Below are positions 33,263 to 45,317 of a stretch of 64,000 bases of DNA, piece by piece. The stretch covers positions 558,001-622,000 of the forward strand of contig JACDTU010000003.1 in assembly GCA_022376465.1 (NCBI GenBank), read 5' to 3'. The notes beneath the pieces are model-generated. The model saw nothing but the letters and a program-made list of their open reading frames with translations, ran no database searches and was not told the DNA's origin. Made by a program: the position numbers and the translations under genes. How positions within the stretch are numbered: position 1 is the stretch's first letter; each line of letters begins with the position of its first letter. Origin of the DNA: Cubamyces lactineus (taxonomy: Eukaryota; Basidiomycota; Agaricomycetes; Polyporales; Polyporaceae).

Positions 33263-36200
33263 ATGGCACGCTTCACGACTGTACGTTATGCCCTGCTTTT
33301 GTTACGAACGATTCTCGCCTGGCGACCATGGAAGATCCTCAAAAACGCTGCCGCACTGTGGAAGACCCTCTCGAAATGGGTGGAGCTCGTGAGGTACCTT
33401 AGAGGTGGCAATTCTGGACCAAGGGGAGGGGGAGATTCACGAGGTGCACCACCCCGTGCAGAGATCTACCACATTCACTCCCGACCGCACAACCTTGAAG
33501 ACAATGCCATCACTATGTGCGAGAGTCGTAGGCCGCTTTCAGCCCTTGAACTTCATCTCGACCATCCGCACAGCAGCCAGTTCCCCCAAGTAGCGGATAC
33601 GCCCACTCGACCTGCGTCCATGGTTGCGCAGCTGTCGGTGCCCGGTCAGTCCCCGGGTCTTTCATCTGGGTCAGACAGACTACAGCCCTTCTCGTACACG
33701 CACTCGAATACGTCCAAGACGTCGAACATGTCCATAGGCGTGTGCTCGACGTTCACCACGCATCGCGGTACGCACTTGGATGTGGCACGCCATCGACCGG
33801 AAGCACGCTCCAACGAACGTGCCGCCGCGCGGGGGATTTCTCGTGTTGCTTCGAGGGCGCCCTCGCAACACTCGCGTGCTACCTCTAGGTCGAGGAGTAG
33901 GGCCCCTGGATCACCCAGCCCGATTGTCGTACCCAGTGAGCTTCCAACCGCCACGATCAGCCCGCCGGGAGACTTCGAACGTTACACTTGCGATAGCAGT
34001 CATCATACGCTGGCGATACCGAACGGCGAAACGGCCCCAGTCACGCCGGAAAGCCTACCCCAGATTTCCATCTCGTTATTGCAAGAAGATCGACTATGGC
34101 CTGTGTTGACGATACCCCGTTACGACGATTACCCCACGATGTACGTCCGGCGAGTCGGTCCCTGGAAGGTTGCCCTCTGACTGGCATTTCAGTACTGTAG
34201 ACAGAGCGGACTGGAATTTGAGACCTATGACTCTTTCCTACTCTACGTGAGTCCACATGTGTGCCACTTTCGATCGGTGATTCACATTCCTTGTAGAGAA
34301 GGCGTCCCCTCTGATTGGATTGCCTGCGTGCACCCAGAGGGCAGATTGTATTTCTACCACCCCGGCAAGGTGAGTGTCATTCTTGGTGATATGCCCGCAC
34401 ATATCTGAAGGCTTGATATCACATCCAGAGGCTATACACCGATGCCGACGTCCGAGATAGGACCATGATCATTATCCTCGAGGCCTTTGAAGACACCCTA
34501 CGGGAAATGATTACAAGTCAAGGCATCATCCTGCCTCCCGACCACGAGCTCGTGCTACACCTGGAGGAGCGAAAAATATCTGGCGGGTATAACTGGTTGT
34601 ACTACTACGTCAACCACGAGACTCGATCCCTTTTCTGGGTGCAGGAGTTTGATATCATCGAGCAGCTGGAGATGACTCGCGGCATCCATACACTGTCTGA
34701 CATCAGTGAGTGTAATCAGTCTGAACGCGTTTCGTGGTTTCAATGATATCCCCAGGGTGGGAGATCGAAGCCAAGTATTGGTACGCACATATCTTGTCTG
34801 GCTACTCTTCGTGAACGTACGCTAACAAGCCACCATTAGGCTGCACTGTGAGATGTATCCTTATCGGCACGAGGTACAAGAAGAAGTGTTCACCGAGTTA
34901 TCGGGAATGCTGGTATTTGCTAGCATTGGTACGCGCCCGTAGTTACCGTAAGATCAACAGGCGAACTCACCGCACGCTACAGATATCATCACATCTATGA
35001 CATCTACTGTAGTCTATAAGGCCGACGACGTGCACCGGATGCTTGGCCTGGTCAAATCCGCTAAAGGTACGCATGTGAGTTCCCGCCTCTACGTAGAGCT
35101 AATGTCTCACTATCGGTTGCAGCTGTGGCCAAGACTGAGTACGCGACAGTTGTCGTTGGTGAGTTGTACACACGAATTGCACACGCATATATCCAACCTT
35201 CTGACCCCTACATCACTCAGCACGGCTCATGCATCTATTTCGTGAGTTATTCCAGAGGCCAAAAGCGGTAGACACGCACTGACCTTTCGTAGTGCACCAG
35301 CGTTTCCTAAATTTCTATGGTCAAACATATGCTCGCCTCGGACGGGACCAGAGTGTGTATAATAGCGTGAGGCATCCCCGGACACCCTTGATCACTTTCC
35401 TTGCGCCACTGTTCTGGAACGCGCCAGAGGTACATCTGCGCGGCCTGGAGAAGATCTGGACAGACAACGTCATTGCAATTCAACCTTGGTCGAGCTTCAT
35501 CAGCAAATTGCAGGTCGAGTGGCAGGAGTTCGTTCTCTACGTATGTCCTCTTCATTCGTGCACGCGTTTCACGGCATAGTATGCTGTATGCTGAATGGGT
35601 GCAGGCGACGGTGTTACTCAATGCCAACGTAGCGTTCCTTGCGATCCCGAGCGTGGACAACGGTAGTGGGAAATTGACGGCGCCACAAATCAGCAGCTAT
35701 CTTTCCATCATCACGAGCGTAGGGAGCATCTTGCTCGGCTTGTTGCTCATCCGGCAGCACCGAGTGAAATCAAAGGACACTGCGGAAGAAGCGGTACGTT
35801 GTCTGGCCCCTCCTACTGGCGTAGTCGTTGCTCAAGTATTTTCGACAGTGGCGATACCTCAGTTCCCGCAAGCATCCAACTCTGGGACTCGAGACGCTCT
35901 CTATTATCTACAGCCTGCCATACGCGCTGCTGATGTGGGGGTAAGTCAGCTCTGCGCAATCGTTGGCAGGTCAATTCGCTCACTCCGGTGCATCTCGCAG
36001 TATGGTTACATTCCTACTCGCGTTCTCGTTCCAGACCTTCGGCACACCAGACAGGGTTGGGGTGTTCACGACTGCGGCCGGGTGGATCGCGGTCGCCATC
36101 CTCGTGTGCTGGTGTGTTTTCACGGGCTGGGAGAGCAACGAGATCTCGATCTGGGATCGCTTCCACCAGTGGCAGTCGTTACTCTTCCCTGAGAAGGAGG

Positions 36201-36343
36201 AAAATACGCAAACTGCGTCTACACATGCCGTGAGCGAGAAGGCGACGAGCAATTGGATGGGTCGGATGCTCCGTCACGTCCGCTTCTCGCACTCGAACGA
36301 CCCGCCACCAGAGATGGAGGAACGCCCCTCTTCGACGGTGTAA
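33263..36343 (+). CDS. WW-like multi-pass membrane protein, family member B
   Basis: Largest of three family members. It starts at 33263 (MARFTTVRYALLLLRTILAW) with an N-terminal hydrophobic segment, then an approximately 280-residue low-complexity Ser/Arg/Pro-rich linker (SRAPSQHSRATSRSRSRAPG) that member A lacks. Next come the first WW-like half (VPSDWIACVHPEGRLYFYHP), a helical segment (IIILEAFEDTLREMI), the second half (LYYYVNHETRSLFWVQEFDI), a helical stretch (EVQEEVFTELSGMLVF) and the conserved block HQRFLNFYGQTYARLGRDQS with EVHLRGLEKIWTDNVIAIQP. The C-terminus has four hydrophobic segments (LLNANVAFLAIP; ISSYLSIITSVGSILLGLLL; MVTFLLAFSFQTFG; AAGWIAVAILVCWCVFTGW) and the end MEERPSSTV. 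About ten introns. Predicted membrane protein with a large cytosolic WW-like part; function unknown. Confidence 0.82.
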
Positions 36344-38185
36344 TGATATATCTTTGAGGTCTGTCCCCTATTCATAGATGCCAATGGCTACTTGCCGCCA
36401 TGCTGATTCGCGCATCCTCCAGGTTAGGTAGAACCTGGCCGTAGAATGTCGACGCATCGCTCGGGTGTAGATCGATGTCGATAGGTGACCTGCATTCGTA
36501 TGCGATGTCTTGCGACACGACAGAGCAGCAGAGCAGCTTGTTCATGGTGGGGACCCGGCGCACACCTTGTGCAGTATCTATACAAGATGTTGAAGGGCAT
36601 CTGCGACGCGACATTGCCAAGGTCAGAAGCTCGATAAGATTAGCTAACTTTGCACCACGCTTCCGACTTCTATTTCATCAGTCGACTAAGTTCAAGCGCC
36701 TTCACCCATAACTCAAAATGCCTTCATGTCCGCCCTGTGCGTTCGTGCAAGGCAGCACGACTGGAGATCAGGCGCTGGCTATGGGGGCGCCTGGTCCACA
36801 TTCCGCGCTTAAGTAAGTTGCTCAGCAGTCCTTCCCAGCAAGTCGTCTAGAGGTTAGATTACGCGCGGGGCACCCATTGGCACCCGTTGTGTGGGTAAGT
36901 GCTTCGGATTATTCGCCAACTGTCAGTAAACCACAGCTTACTAGAGTGCGCGCTAGTACCATTTACGGTCTCCTGCATGCAATAGGCCGCCACACATCGG
37001 GACCGCATGGCTCAAGCATGGTGGACCTTGTCGGTTACACAACGTTCGCGCTCAGGCCTCCGTGCTGAACGGGGTATAGCGCATGATTTATACGCTAATC
37101 TATCGAGTCAGCCCTGTCATTTCGCATCCTGCCGGACGCGAAGTCGCTGCGGCGGAGCGAATAACTAGACAGGCAGGCGCCCCGTAGCTTGTCATCTCGA
37201 CTAGACGTTGGCAGTGGCGGACACTGAGGCGCTGTTCACCTTCTCGCATTGATCCTAGGTCGACAGGGGCATCGTCAAGATGGTCGAATTTGACGCGCAT
37301 CTTCTAGAGAAGCGGGCACAACCCAACCCAATGTCTTGCAGTGCTCCGTGCCATATAGCTTCTGAAGAGGTCGCGATCATGATGGATCACCAAGTGCGTC
37401 TTCATCTAGCAAGCGAGAAACTAAGTCTAGCTGACGCACACCTCGCTGCCAAGAGTACATACTCCCGCATCGACTAATAACTTAGGGCATCTAGCGTGAC
37501 GGGTCTCTCCGTCAGTTCGTTGTCATAATGCGATCGCGAGCGTGGACGCACGCGGAGGTCCGCATACCGAGCATTCAGTGCTTTTTAGTACCAAAGGGGC
37601 CCCGCTCACTGTCCTTCGAGAACAGGTGGGCGCTGTTTGTGGTCCGTTATCACATTCCCAGACACATGCCCCGTGGTTCCAGCATCTTCTTGACAATAGA
37701 ACCACGCCCAGCGAGCTCGAGCTGGGTTCTAACATCCCTACCGCTGGTCTCTTCAGTGTGAGAAGCTGACTTTTCAGGCTGTTGGCTCCCACGCGATCCA
37801 TCCTCGATCCCGTCGAGAGGTGTTAGAGCGAGATCTCGCCCGCCCCCACAGAGCAGAGGACCAATGGCGGTGGCACTGGTGTGAAGCAGATCTTGATGGG
37901 GGCATCGCACCGGGCGCTCCCGAGCGGTGCCTCGGCACAGCAGAACCACATTCGCTCTGACTAGTGCCTAGCTCCCGGTGTTTCTCAATGCGGTCGCTCT
38001 AAATAGCACAGCAGATTGAAACATGCCCGTCGAGAGTTTAGATAAATCAGCAGGCTTCGCGCGAGTCGGATCGTTCAAATCCTCCGCGACGATCGTTCTC
38101 TCTCAGCTCACTCCGGGGCCAAAGTAGCACGAGGACTATCGACCGCACCATCCCTCACCACACTCATCGCTGACGGCTGACGATC
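36344..38185. other. Intergenic with weak coding-like stretch
   Basis: About 1.8 kb. Around 37500..37960 (plus) two adjacent frames read well: HSVLFSTKGAPLTVLREQVG up to GLFS, then in another frame SRREVLERDLARPHRAEDQW to a stop near 37960. No normal-sized intron links them and no family is recognised; it may be a degraded gene. Otherwise nothing. Confidence 0.35.
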
Positions 38186-39922
38186 ATGCCATCCATTATC
38201 GCCCGCATGCCAAGCAATGGCAATGTCAAGAAGGCTCTTCTCATCGGGATTGAATACTCGTCTACTTTGGCCAAGACGGACCGGCGGCTTGAGCTCAAAG
38301 GAGCTCATAAGGATCCTATGGCATTGCGCAAGCTTCTCAAAGGTAACAAGCAGTGCATGTTCCCTTCTTACGGCTAAGGAACTAAAAAGTATCTCCCAGA
38401 CAAGTTTGGGTATGAGGAACAGGATATCCGGATCCTCATTGACGACGACGGCTATGAGTGGCCGACTCGAGAGACGATCGTGAGTGTGGGAATACTAATT
38501 GGAGCTGTCCTGCACAGCACTGACTGCTTGCTCTATGCAAAGCTTCAAGCGATGCGTGATCTAGTCAAGGATGCTCAACCAGGCGACCATTTCGTATTCT
38601 CATGTAAGACTAGATCGCATGCTCTCGTGACCGACTTCGGACTTAACACTTCTGGTTAAACGCAGTTTCGGGACACGGTGGTCAAGTTGTCAACGAAGAT
38701 GGCACGGAAGAGGATGGTTTCGACGAAAGTCAGTATCTCCCGGCGCAATGTAAAGTATCGTTGCTGATGCCTGAATAGCTCTCGTCCCCGTTGACTCTGA
38801 AGTGAATCCCGAGACTGGCAATTTCGAGAACTTCATCAAGGACGACGTACGTATGCCTGTCACACGGTGCACCCATATCATTACTGAATGATCATCCGCA
38901 GGATGTTCGCAAAATCCTCGTCAACGGTCTGCCCAGCGGGGCTCACCTTGTGGTAAGCCGTTTTCCTCTCCCTCCGGACGGCGGTGCAGCGATAGGTGAC
39001 AGTTGCTAATAATGACGCGTTAACGTAGATGATCTTCGACTGTTGCCACTCAGGTACTGCGTCAGATCTGGACAACGTCTTCACCGATGGCTTGGGGTCC
39101 CCTGCATCCCCGCTCACCAGCTACAGTCGTTAGTATGCTATTCCGATCGTGTGCTAGCCGAGACTGACTATCTCTCGTAGCACGTTTACCCTGGAAGTCT
39201 CATGTGCCTAGTATCGATGCCGACCATATCACTTTCGGCAATGCCATTGAACGTGAACCAATGGCGTTTGCTTGGATGAAGCCAGGGCACAGGCGACAGC
39301 GCAGTTATACTGCACCCCCAGAGTCTCCTGGTCCTTACGTGGTATGTAAGCTGAATCTACATGTGGTGTTGTTGCTCACTAGGTCCCGGTGCAGACATCT
39401 TGGTCCGCGTGTATGGATAGTCAAAACACCTTTGGAGGCAAACGGGGTGGCTTCTTCATCAAGGTATGTTTGACCAAACGCGTACATCACACACGCAGCC
39501 GTACTCACCGATCAACGATGCAGGCGTTCACTGATGCCTTACGTGCGTCCAATTGCTTGTGAAGTGTATCTCTAGCCATGTGCTGACACCATGTCGATGA
39601 ATATAGGACGGAACCCTCATCAGTCTCACGGAGAGCTCCTCCAGTCGATCCGGTGAGTACGAATATATTTTCATAGCGTTCACGGTACTGACCAGATTCC
39701 AGAACCGAACTAGCGAAGCGCGTTGCTGACCACAACATGAAGCACCGCAAGGAGCAGCGCATGAAGGGCCTGTCTTATGTATCGCAAGAGGAGGACGCAG
39801 TTTCGCCTCGAGCACAGGTAAGATCTCGCCTCTAACTAATACTTCAATCATCTAACAAGGGAATACAATAGCTTGGAAGCCTTCGCCCGATCTCCAACCT
39901 CCACACGCCTTTCACCTTGTAG
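38186..39922 (+). CDS. Metacaspase (caspase-like peptidase C14)
   Basis: Cysteine protease cleaving after Arg/Lys, linked in fungi to stress, ageing and protein quality control. It starts at 38186 (MPSIIARMPSNGNVKKALLI). Early exons are 38186..38342, 38379..38479, 38543..38603, 38666..38728, 38779..38846 and 38902..38952. Motifs: KKALLIGIEYSS, ELKGAHKDPMALRKLL, FGYEEQDIRILIDDD, catalytic His in FSFSGHGGQVVNEDGTEEDG, LVPVDSEV, and catalytic Cys in MIFDCCHSGTASDL. Then come SPRLPWKSHVPSIDADHITF, a p10-like part (FTDALRRNPHQSHGELLQSI) and the end LGSLRPISNLHTPFTL. There is no long Pro/Gln-rich prodomain, so it is a compact type I-like form. The first intron is very short (36 nt). Calcium activation is family knowledge. 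Confidence 0.93.
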
Positions 39923-40294
39923 CTCTCCATTTACGCACGTTGAACCTCTTTCTTGCCGCCACATATTTCGCGACCACATATACAAAAATACCTAGTGAAG
40001 CATGGCCCCGTTCCTTGCATGTAATGCTCATTCTATGCCCGCAGCGCCTTGCCTGTAATATGTAACCTATTCACCCTGTACGAACTGAATGTACATACAC
40101 TTACCGTATCCATAAAGGAAAACATGAACCTGTTCGTATGGTGTCTACGCCAGTATTGTCAGCCACCTCCTGGGCTTAGCAATGAGACGCGTCACGACGC
40201 GTCGCAATGTGAATCACGTGTACCGTGTCATCCTTCGTTCGAGCGCAAGCGCTAATTCCAGAGTTGCTCTTCGACAGCGACAACCACCACCACA
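39923..40294. other. Intergenic
   Basis: About 0.37 kb between the metacaspase stop and the next small gene. No feature recognised. Confidence 0.45.
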
Positions 40295-40865
40295 ATGTCG
40301 ACTCAGGCTACAGTAGATGCAAGCAATGGACCATCAGAGTTCGCAGGGACAAAGCGTCCACTATCTGAGGTCATCTCGGCGACTTTTCCTCCCTTTGATC
40401 ATCGCGCCAAGGTGGTTGCACCATTTGACGACGAATCGAAGAGGGACGCAGAGTTCGCGCGAAGTGAGTATATGCTATTATAAAGCGGACAATCCGTCGA
40501 TCACCATAGCTTACGGTACAGCATGACCCGACAGAATTAAACAGCATGCTCTTGGAGCTCATTCTCGACTTCCACGCGTGGTCGGCGGCGCGCCCCGCGC
40601 ACGAAACGGACAAGGCGGCGGACTCGCTCGAGAAGGAGATCAAAGGCTTACAGAAGACGGAGGAAGAGCAAGGCAGGTCACTTCTGCTCGCGCCTTCGTG
40701 TACGGCATCCGCACCCGGGCTCGTCGGTAGGCGGATCGTGCACACGATGCCCTCGTCGCCCAAGCACTGACTGTATGCGCCCCAGAAAAAACGCGCCAAC
40801 GGTTGCACGAGTTCATCACCCGCATCAAGCTTGCTCTGGCTGCTCTGACTGGTCTAACCTCCTGA
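40295..40865 (+). CDS. Small helical protein of unknown function
   Basis: Three exons, 40295..40463, 40535..40726 and 40786..40865, give about 146 residues. They read MSTQATVDASNGPSEFAGTK, a linker (FPPFDHRAKVVAPFDDESKR), a helical region (KLNSMLLELILDFHAWSAAR; DSLEKEIKGLQKTEEEQ) and a helical end (KTRQRLHEFITRIKLALAAL) before TGA at 40863. The second donor is ambiguous. GT at 40727 gives a 59-nt intron and keeps the odd insert SLLLAPSCTASAPG. A GC donor at 40673 would give a shorter 128-residue protein with a smoother coiled-coil. No known domain, no signal peptide. It could be a subunit of a larger complex; that is only suggested by the heptad-like charge pattern. Confidence 0.6.
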
Positions 40866-41456
40866 TTTCTGGAGACCGGCTCTATGTCTGGATATCTGCT
40901 TTGGCCCGCCTGGCGATTTTCGGCTATTGGGCTTGTCCTATGCTACACTCAAGTTTGCTCGGCTCTCGGACACTGTCGTCATACGGCCCTCGGTTCCTCG
41001 AGTCTCATTCCGCTAGACATGGACATGGCTTTTTCTGTGTATCATTCCGCCTGCTGTACTGGGACCTCCGCATGTATACATCCACTTCACGTACATGTAT
41101 AGAACTTGTGCCGTTTCGCCACAGGAGGCTGTCCAGATATTGCCACTTGGCTCGTCTGTTTATTTTCTCGGGCATCGATAGAGTGTTAAAGTGTAACCCA
41201 TATTCCGACGTCAAGCGTCATGGACCACCTGCGATGCGCCAGGAGCTATCAAGCGTGCCCTCTTCGGATGGCTCAAGTTGCCAGTACAGCCAATACATTG
41301 AAAACATAAGAGGATAATTTACTAGAGGACATTCCCAGCAGGTATATAGAGGTATACAGTGGACTTCCTCCGCGTCCCCCTAAGACTATCATCCTGTCTG
41401 ACTCATAACTACAACATCTGCTGCCCCTCGAGCGGTCTGTTTGGATCACAGGCCAG
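40866..41456. other. Intergenic, convergent 3' ends
   Basis: About 0.6 kb between the small helical gene and the Afi1-like gene; no supported feature. Confidence 0.5.
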
Positions 41457-44431
41457 CTAACCACCACCACCCAGACTCGACTCGCTCCGATTCGACGGCG
41501 TTCGGGCCATGAAAGCTGTGTGAGGAGGTATTGACAGCGAGTTGGCGTCCCTAAGGCGCTGTTCCTTCGTGTGCGCCTGCCGCACGTACGCGTAACGTTG
41601 GAAGTGGTTGAGCGCTTGGAGGAACTGCACGCCGATCTGCGAGAGACGTTTGCGGTTAGATCGTTGGACCGTACGGAACCGCGGATGGGTAGGCAGGATG
41701 TGGAGGGGACATACGGGATGGGCACGCAGCTCATTGAACAGGTCGACAGTCAATTCCCGCACGGTCTCATGCTGGTGGAATAACCCGAAGCTAAGAGGCT
41801 GCAGGCCGTGCAGGTGTGGTGGCAGCCAAGCGAGGAGCTAGCGTACCCAATTCGTCAGCACCTAGTGCGCATGCGATAGACAGCTCGCACGACAGGTATT
41901 CACCTCCGTAACCTGATCGTACGAATGCAGGTTCTCCGAAATCGTGCGGAAGATGAGCTCAGCCTCGCCGTCCGACATGCTCTTCGCGAATCGCAGACGT
42001 GAGAGCTGGTGCGGGAGGTCGAAGCCCTGGATGGGGTTCGTCGCCACCACGTGTTTCCAGTCCTGACGGCCGGACGCCGTGAGCATCGCATCCGATTCGA
42101 GGGTAGGGGTACTCACCGCCTGGAAGAGCTTGTAACAATCTGTCCGGCGCCAAGCCTCGATTCGGCTCGCGTTCACAGCGAGATCTCGCGCGCACGTAGC
42201 TTCGTCGACAAAGTACGCGCCGCTCCCTAGCCTTGGCTTCTCTCCAGGACGCTCAGTGTACGGTGCCGTCGGCCACGCGATCGACGTCGATCCAAGCACA
42301 TCCTCCTCGTACCGCGCGGCTATGCGCACGAACCGCATCACATACTCTGTGAACTTGGCACGTACATGCGCCTCGGAGTAATGCGAAGCGATCGCGCTGA
42401 GAATCTGCATCCGACCACCCATTCATTAGGTTGACAGCAAGAATGTGGAAGGGAAGCTCAGTTCGCTCACATCCTCGACGAACACGTTATCGGCACTATC
42501 CGGTCGGCCCGCAAGCTCTGGCTTCTGGACAGACGTGCCCTCCTTGGGCTGCACACGCACGGCGTCCTCCTCGCTACCTATCGAGCCCTCCGCCTTGAGC
42601 GTCCCGGTGCGTACCATGAGTGGGTTCGAGTTGGACCAGGACGCGGGATGGTTCAGGTGGATGTCTTTCGAGACCACCATACGATTCGTCCCGATATCGC
42701 ACAGAAGATCCCATGAGCCTGCCGTTTCGAAGATGGGATTCGTGACACCTGCGATGTAGCCCGGGCTGCGGATATGGATGTATAAGTCCACCACGCGGAC
42801 ATCGCGCGACACAGAAGGGCCACTTACATGTTCTCCCACTCTTCACGATTGATGAGCGTTGCGTAAGGGAAGGCACGCTTGATGAATCCGCGGAGCACAA
42901 CTCCGCCACCTGAGCCTAGTGCGCAGGCGGCCAAGACGTGGTTGGACACATTCTCAGCGAGCTTGTGGTGCCCGAGGAAGATGATCCGCTTCCCGGTGAT
43001 TAAGGCATTGAATAGGACGATGATGGGAGGGGTCAGTGCGCCGTTCGTGTGAAGGTGTGGATGCAGCGGCCCCGACATCGTGGTGATCGCTGGCGAGAAG
43101 GTGGTGCAGAGCATAGTCAATGAACCCTGGACGAATCAGCAGTCAGCGTCACATATCCCAATGTCTCGACGAGACATACCTCTCCAACTTCCTCTGGGAA
43201 GGTCGACAACGGCACCTTGACAGGCAAAAGGTGCTCGTTGTAGTTGATCGCCGTGTGGTAGAAATGGGAGTCCTTCAATGCAGCAGACGCCGCGCTTGCA
43301 CCGGCGAGGGACTGTGCCCCTTCTCCACTACGTCCATACGCTCCGTGCGATGAAGACGAGGACGCGTCTGTCGACCGCCGACCCCGCCCTGCGATACTAC
43401 TCACACTGCTACTGCTCGCACTTGCCGCACTCGCGGTAGCGACGAACCCCATCTGATCCAACCCACTCTCGTCACCCACCCATACCGCGCTGCCGTCGAG
43501 AGAGAAGGACGCTTCTGAAGGAGACGTCGGGCTTCGTATTGCGGAGGCCGATTTGTAGCTCTCCCCGCCGTTGCGTGCGGTGCCGTCCCGATCCTTCTTA
43601 TTTCGTATCTGCAACCCGTCCTCGAAGCTGACGCGGGAGTCTCCCGAGTTCGTGGAACGGTGTCCGGGGCGCACTGTCTGCTGTGTCGCGGTACCGGGAT
43701 CGGGGTAGGCAGCATAGTCGTCGAACGTACGGCCGATCATGATGTCTTGCCGCTCCGTATTGCGCATAATGAGCTTCTCATACCGCGTTAGGACGGGCAT
43801 GTTGCTGAAGTCCATGGCGTTGACCGCGTCGAAAAGCCGCGCGAGACAGTCTTGTGAAGGGTTCATGAAGTAGTCGTCCAACGCGAGCAGCAGGACGGGC
43901 TAGATATTGGTGAGTCCTGAATATGCGACGCAGTGCGCGTCCATTTACGCACCTTGAAGATTTGCACGAAGGGGTATCTGGTTACTATTGCCATAGCCTT
44001 GACAATCGCACCTCTGACAGTCGCTGGTACCTCGGTCAAGCGCGAGGCGAACCGACGCGAACGCACCTTCTCACCGTCTTGTCCAGCTTCGTCCGGACAA
44101 GATTGATTCCGTAGAGCATGCTGCTCCCTTCCTCCACCGCGTTTCGCGTCTCGTCATTGTCCAGCGCGAGGACCGGTTTGATGGTATTGAAGGGTGTCTG
44201 GTTCAGGAAGAACACAGTCCAATCTATCGGCTGTCTCTCCGCACCATCCGGAAGCATCAAGTTCGCAAGTAGCCTGCATAGTGTTAATTAGCGAGTATTG
44301 CATAGCTACGAGCGTACATACCCTTCATCTGTACCGAGTGGTTGCGGGAACTGGTATGCTAATTGCGCACCGCGGTCAATGTCGAAATCAGCGACTAGCA
44401 CGAAGGAGCAATGTTGCACATCCTGAGACAT
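41457..44431 (-). CDS. Afi1/SPA-domain (DENN-like) protein of polarity and Arf signalling
   Basis: Homologue of fungal Afi1-type proteins, which dock to the small GTPase Arf3 and stabilise the polarity axis; they share a DENN-like architecture. The start at 44431 reads [20 protein letters not shown], then [37 protein letters not shown] and [20 protein letters not shown] with [19 protein letters not shown]. Next come [20 protein letters not shown] and [20 protein letters not shown], a long Ser-rich low-complexity insert ([12 protein letters not shown]), the SPA part ([60 protein letters not shown]) and the C-terminal helices (RISQ-like [20 protein letters not shown]) to TAG at 41457. About eight introns. 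Predicted cytosolic or cortical regulator of vesicle traffic and polarised growth. Confidence 0.88.
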
Positions 44432-44631
44432 CGCATGAGATCAGACGAAATGTAGGGTAGGCTTCAGGCCGTAACAGAGGATCGCAAGACAGTGAGTGTC
44501 GCGAAGCAAGACCGTCCAGAGGCTTCAGCCACCGAATAGCGACGCGAAGCCAGTCCCGTACTTTGCGGAGTTGATGATCATCTCGTCCGAGCGCAGCTGC
44601 ATTCGTTAAACTGCAAAGCACGGAACCACAA

Positions 44632-44725
44632 GTCACTTTGCCGGAGTGGTTAACGGGATCGCCTGCTATTTATAGCTGTTAGCGGTTGGGCTTTGCCCGC
44701 GAGTGTTCGAATCGCTCAGGTGACG
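44632..44725 (+). tRNA. tRNA-Ser (GCT) with 12-nt intron
   Basis: Class II tRNA: acceptor GTCACTT pairs with AGGTGAC, discriminator G; D-arm CCG/CGG; anticodon stem ATCGC/GCGGT; anticodon GCT at 44665..44667. A 12-nt intron (44669..44680) sits one base 3' of the anticodon, the canonical position, and contains TAGC complementary to the anticodon. The long variable arm (GGGC-TTT-GCCC) is typical of serine tRNA. T-arm GAGTG-TTCGAAT-CGCTC. The mature length without CCA is 82 nt. Confidence 0.95.
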
Positions 44726-44726
44726 C

Positions 44727-44731
44727 TTTTT
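44727..44731 (+). terminator. Pol III terminator of tRNA-Ser
   Basis: Five consecutive T one base after the discriminator base. Confidence 0.75.
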
Positions 44732-45317
44732 GCTACTCCCTCCAGCACGATACGGCTCTGCATAGTCCTCAACTCCGAAGCCTTCTATCCTGTAAGTCGT
44801 CAATTGAGGGCCGAGTGCCCACTCAGGAATCCGCTATAGGGTCGTAAACCCGTTCCGACCATAGACACCTGCTACCTTGGCTTCGGATTGGACTTACCAT
44901 CTACCGCTGCAGGGGGAAAAGCTATGTACTCGGCGAGTGCGCGCATGCTTGTAGCTATTGGATAATGTCCGTGGACAAGGGCACGTCAACACCACATCGC
45001 ACCGACCGGTGACGAATCGCCACCATAGCTAAGTACTATGGCAGTCCGCTCGCAGGAAACGCGCTACAACAACCATCCAGAAAAGTCCGCTCAGAGCTCT
45101 TGCGTGTGTTTGTTTCTAAATCGACTGCGAATTTCACCCTAGCTGTGGCTGTACATACACTGCGATACAGCGTCAACAATTGCGAGAATGCCAAAGAGAG
45201 CCTTGATAACTAATACAACAGTGCACAATACTTCAAGCAACCGAGACATAATATGTTCCACGACAAAACCAGCACTTCGAGCCCCTGCCGAAACCACCCC
45301 CGCCGAAACCAACAATA
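44732..45317. other. Intergenic
   Basis: About 0.6 kb between tRNA-Ser and the stop of membrane protein C. No feature recognised. Confidence 0.5.

Noticed and set aside
38060..38100. T-arm-like GTTCAAATC on the plus strand
   Set aside because: Flanking sequence does not form a cloverleaf.
40673..40785. GC-AG intron in the small helical gene
   Set aside because: A normal GT donor at 40727 keeps the frame and gives a 59-nt intron of usual size, so the GC donor is not required.
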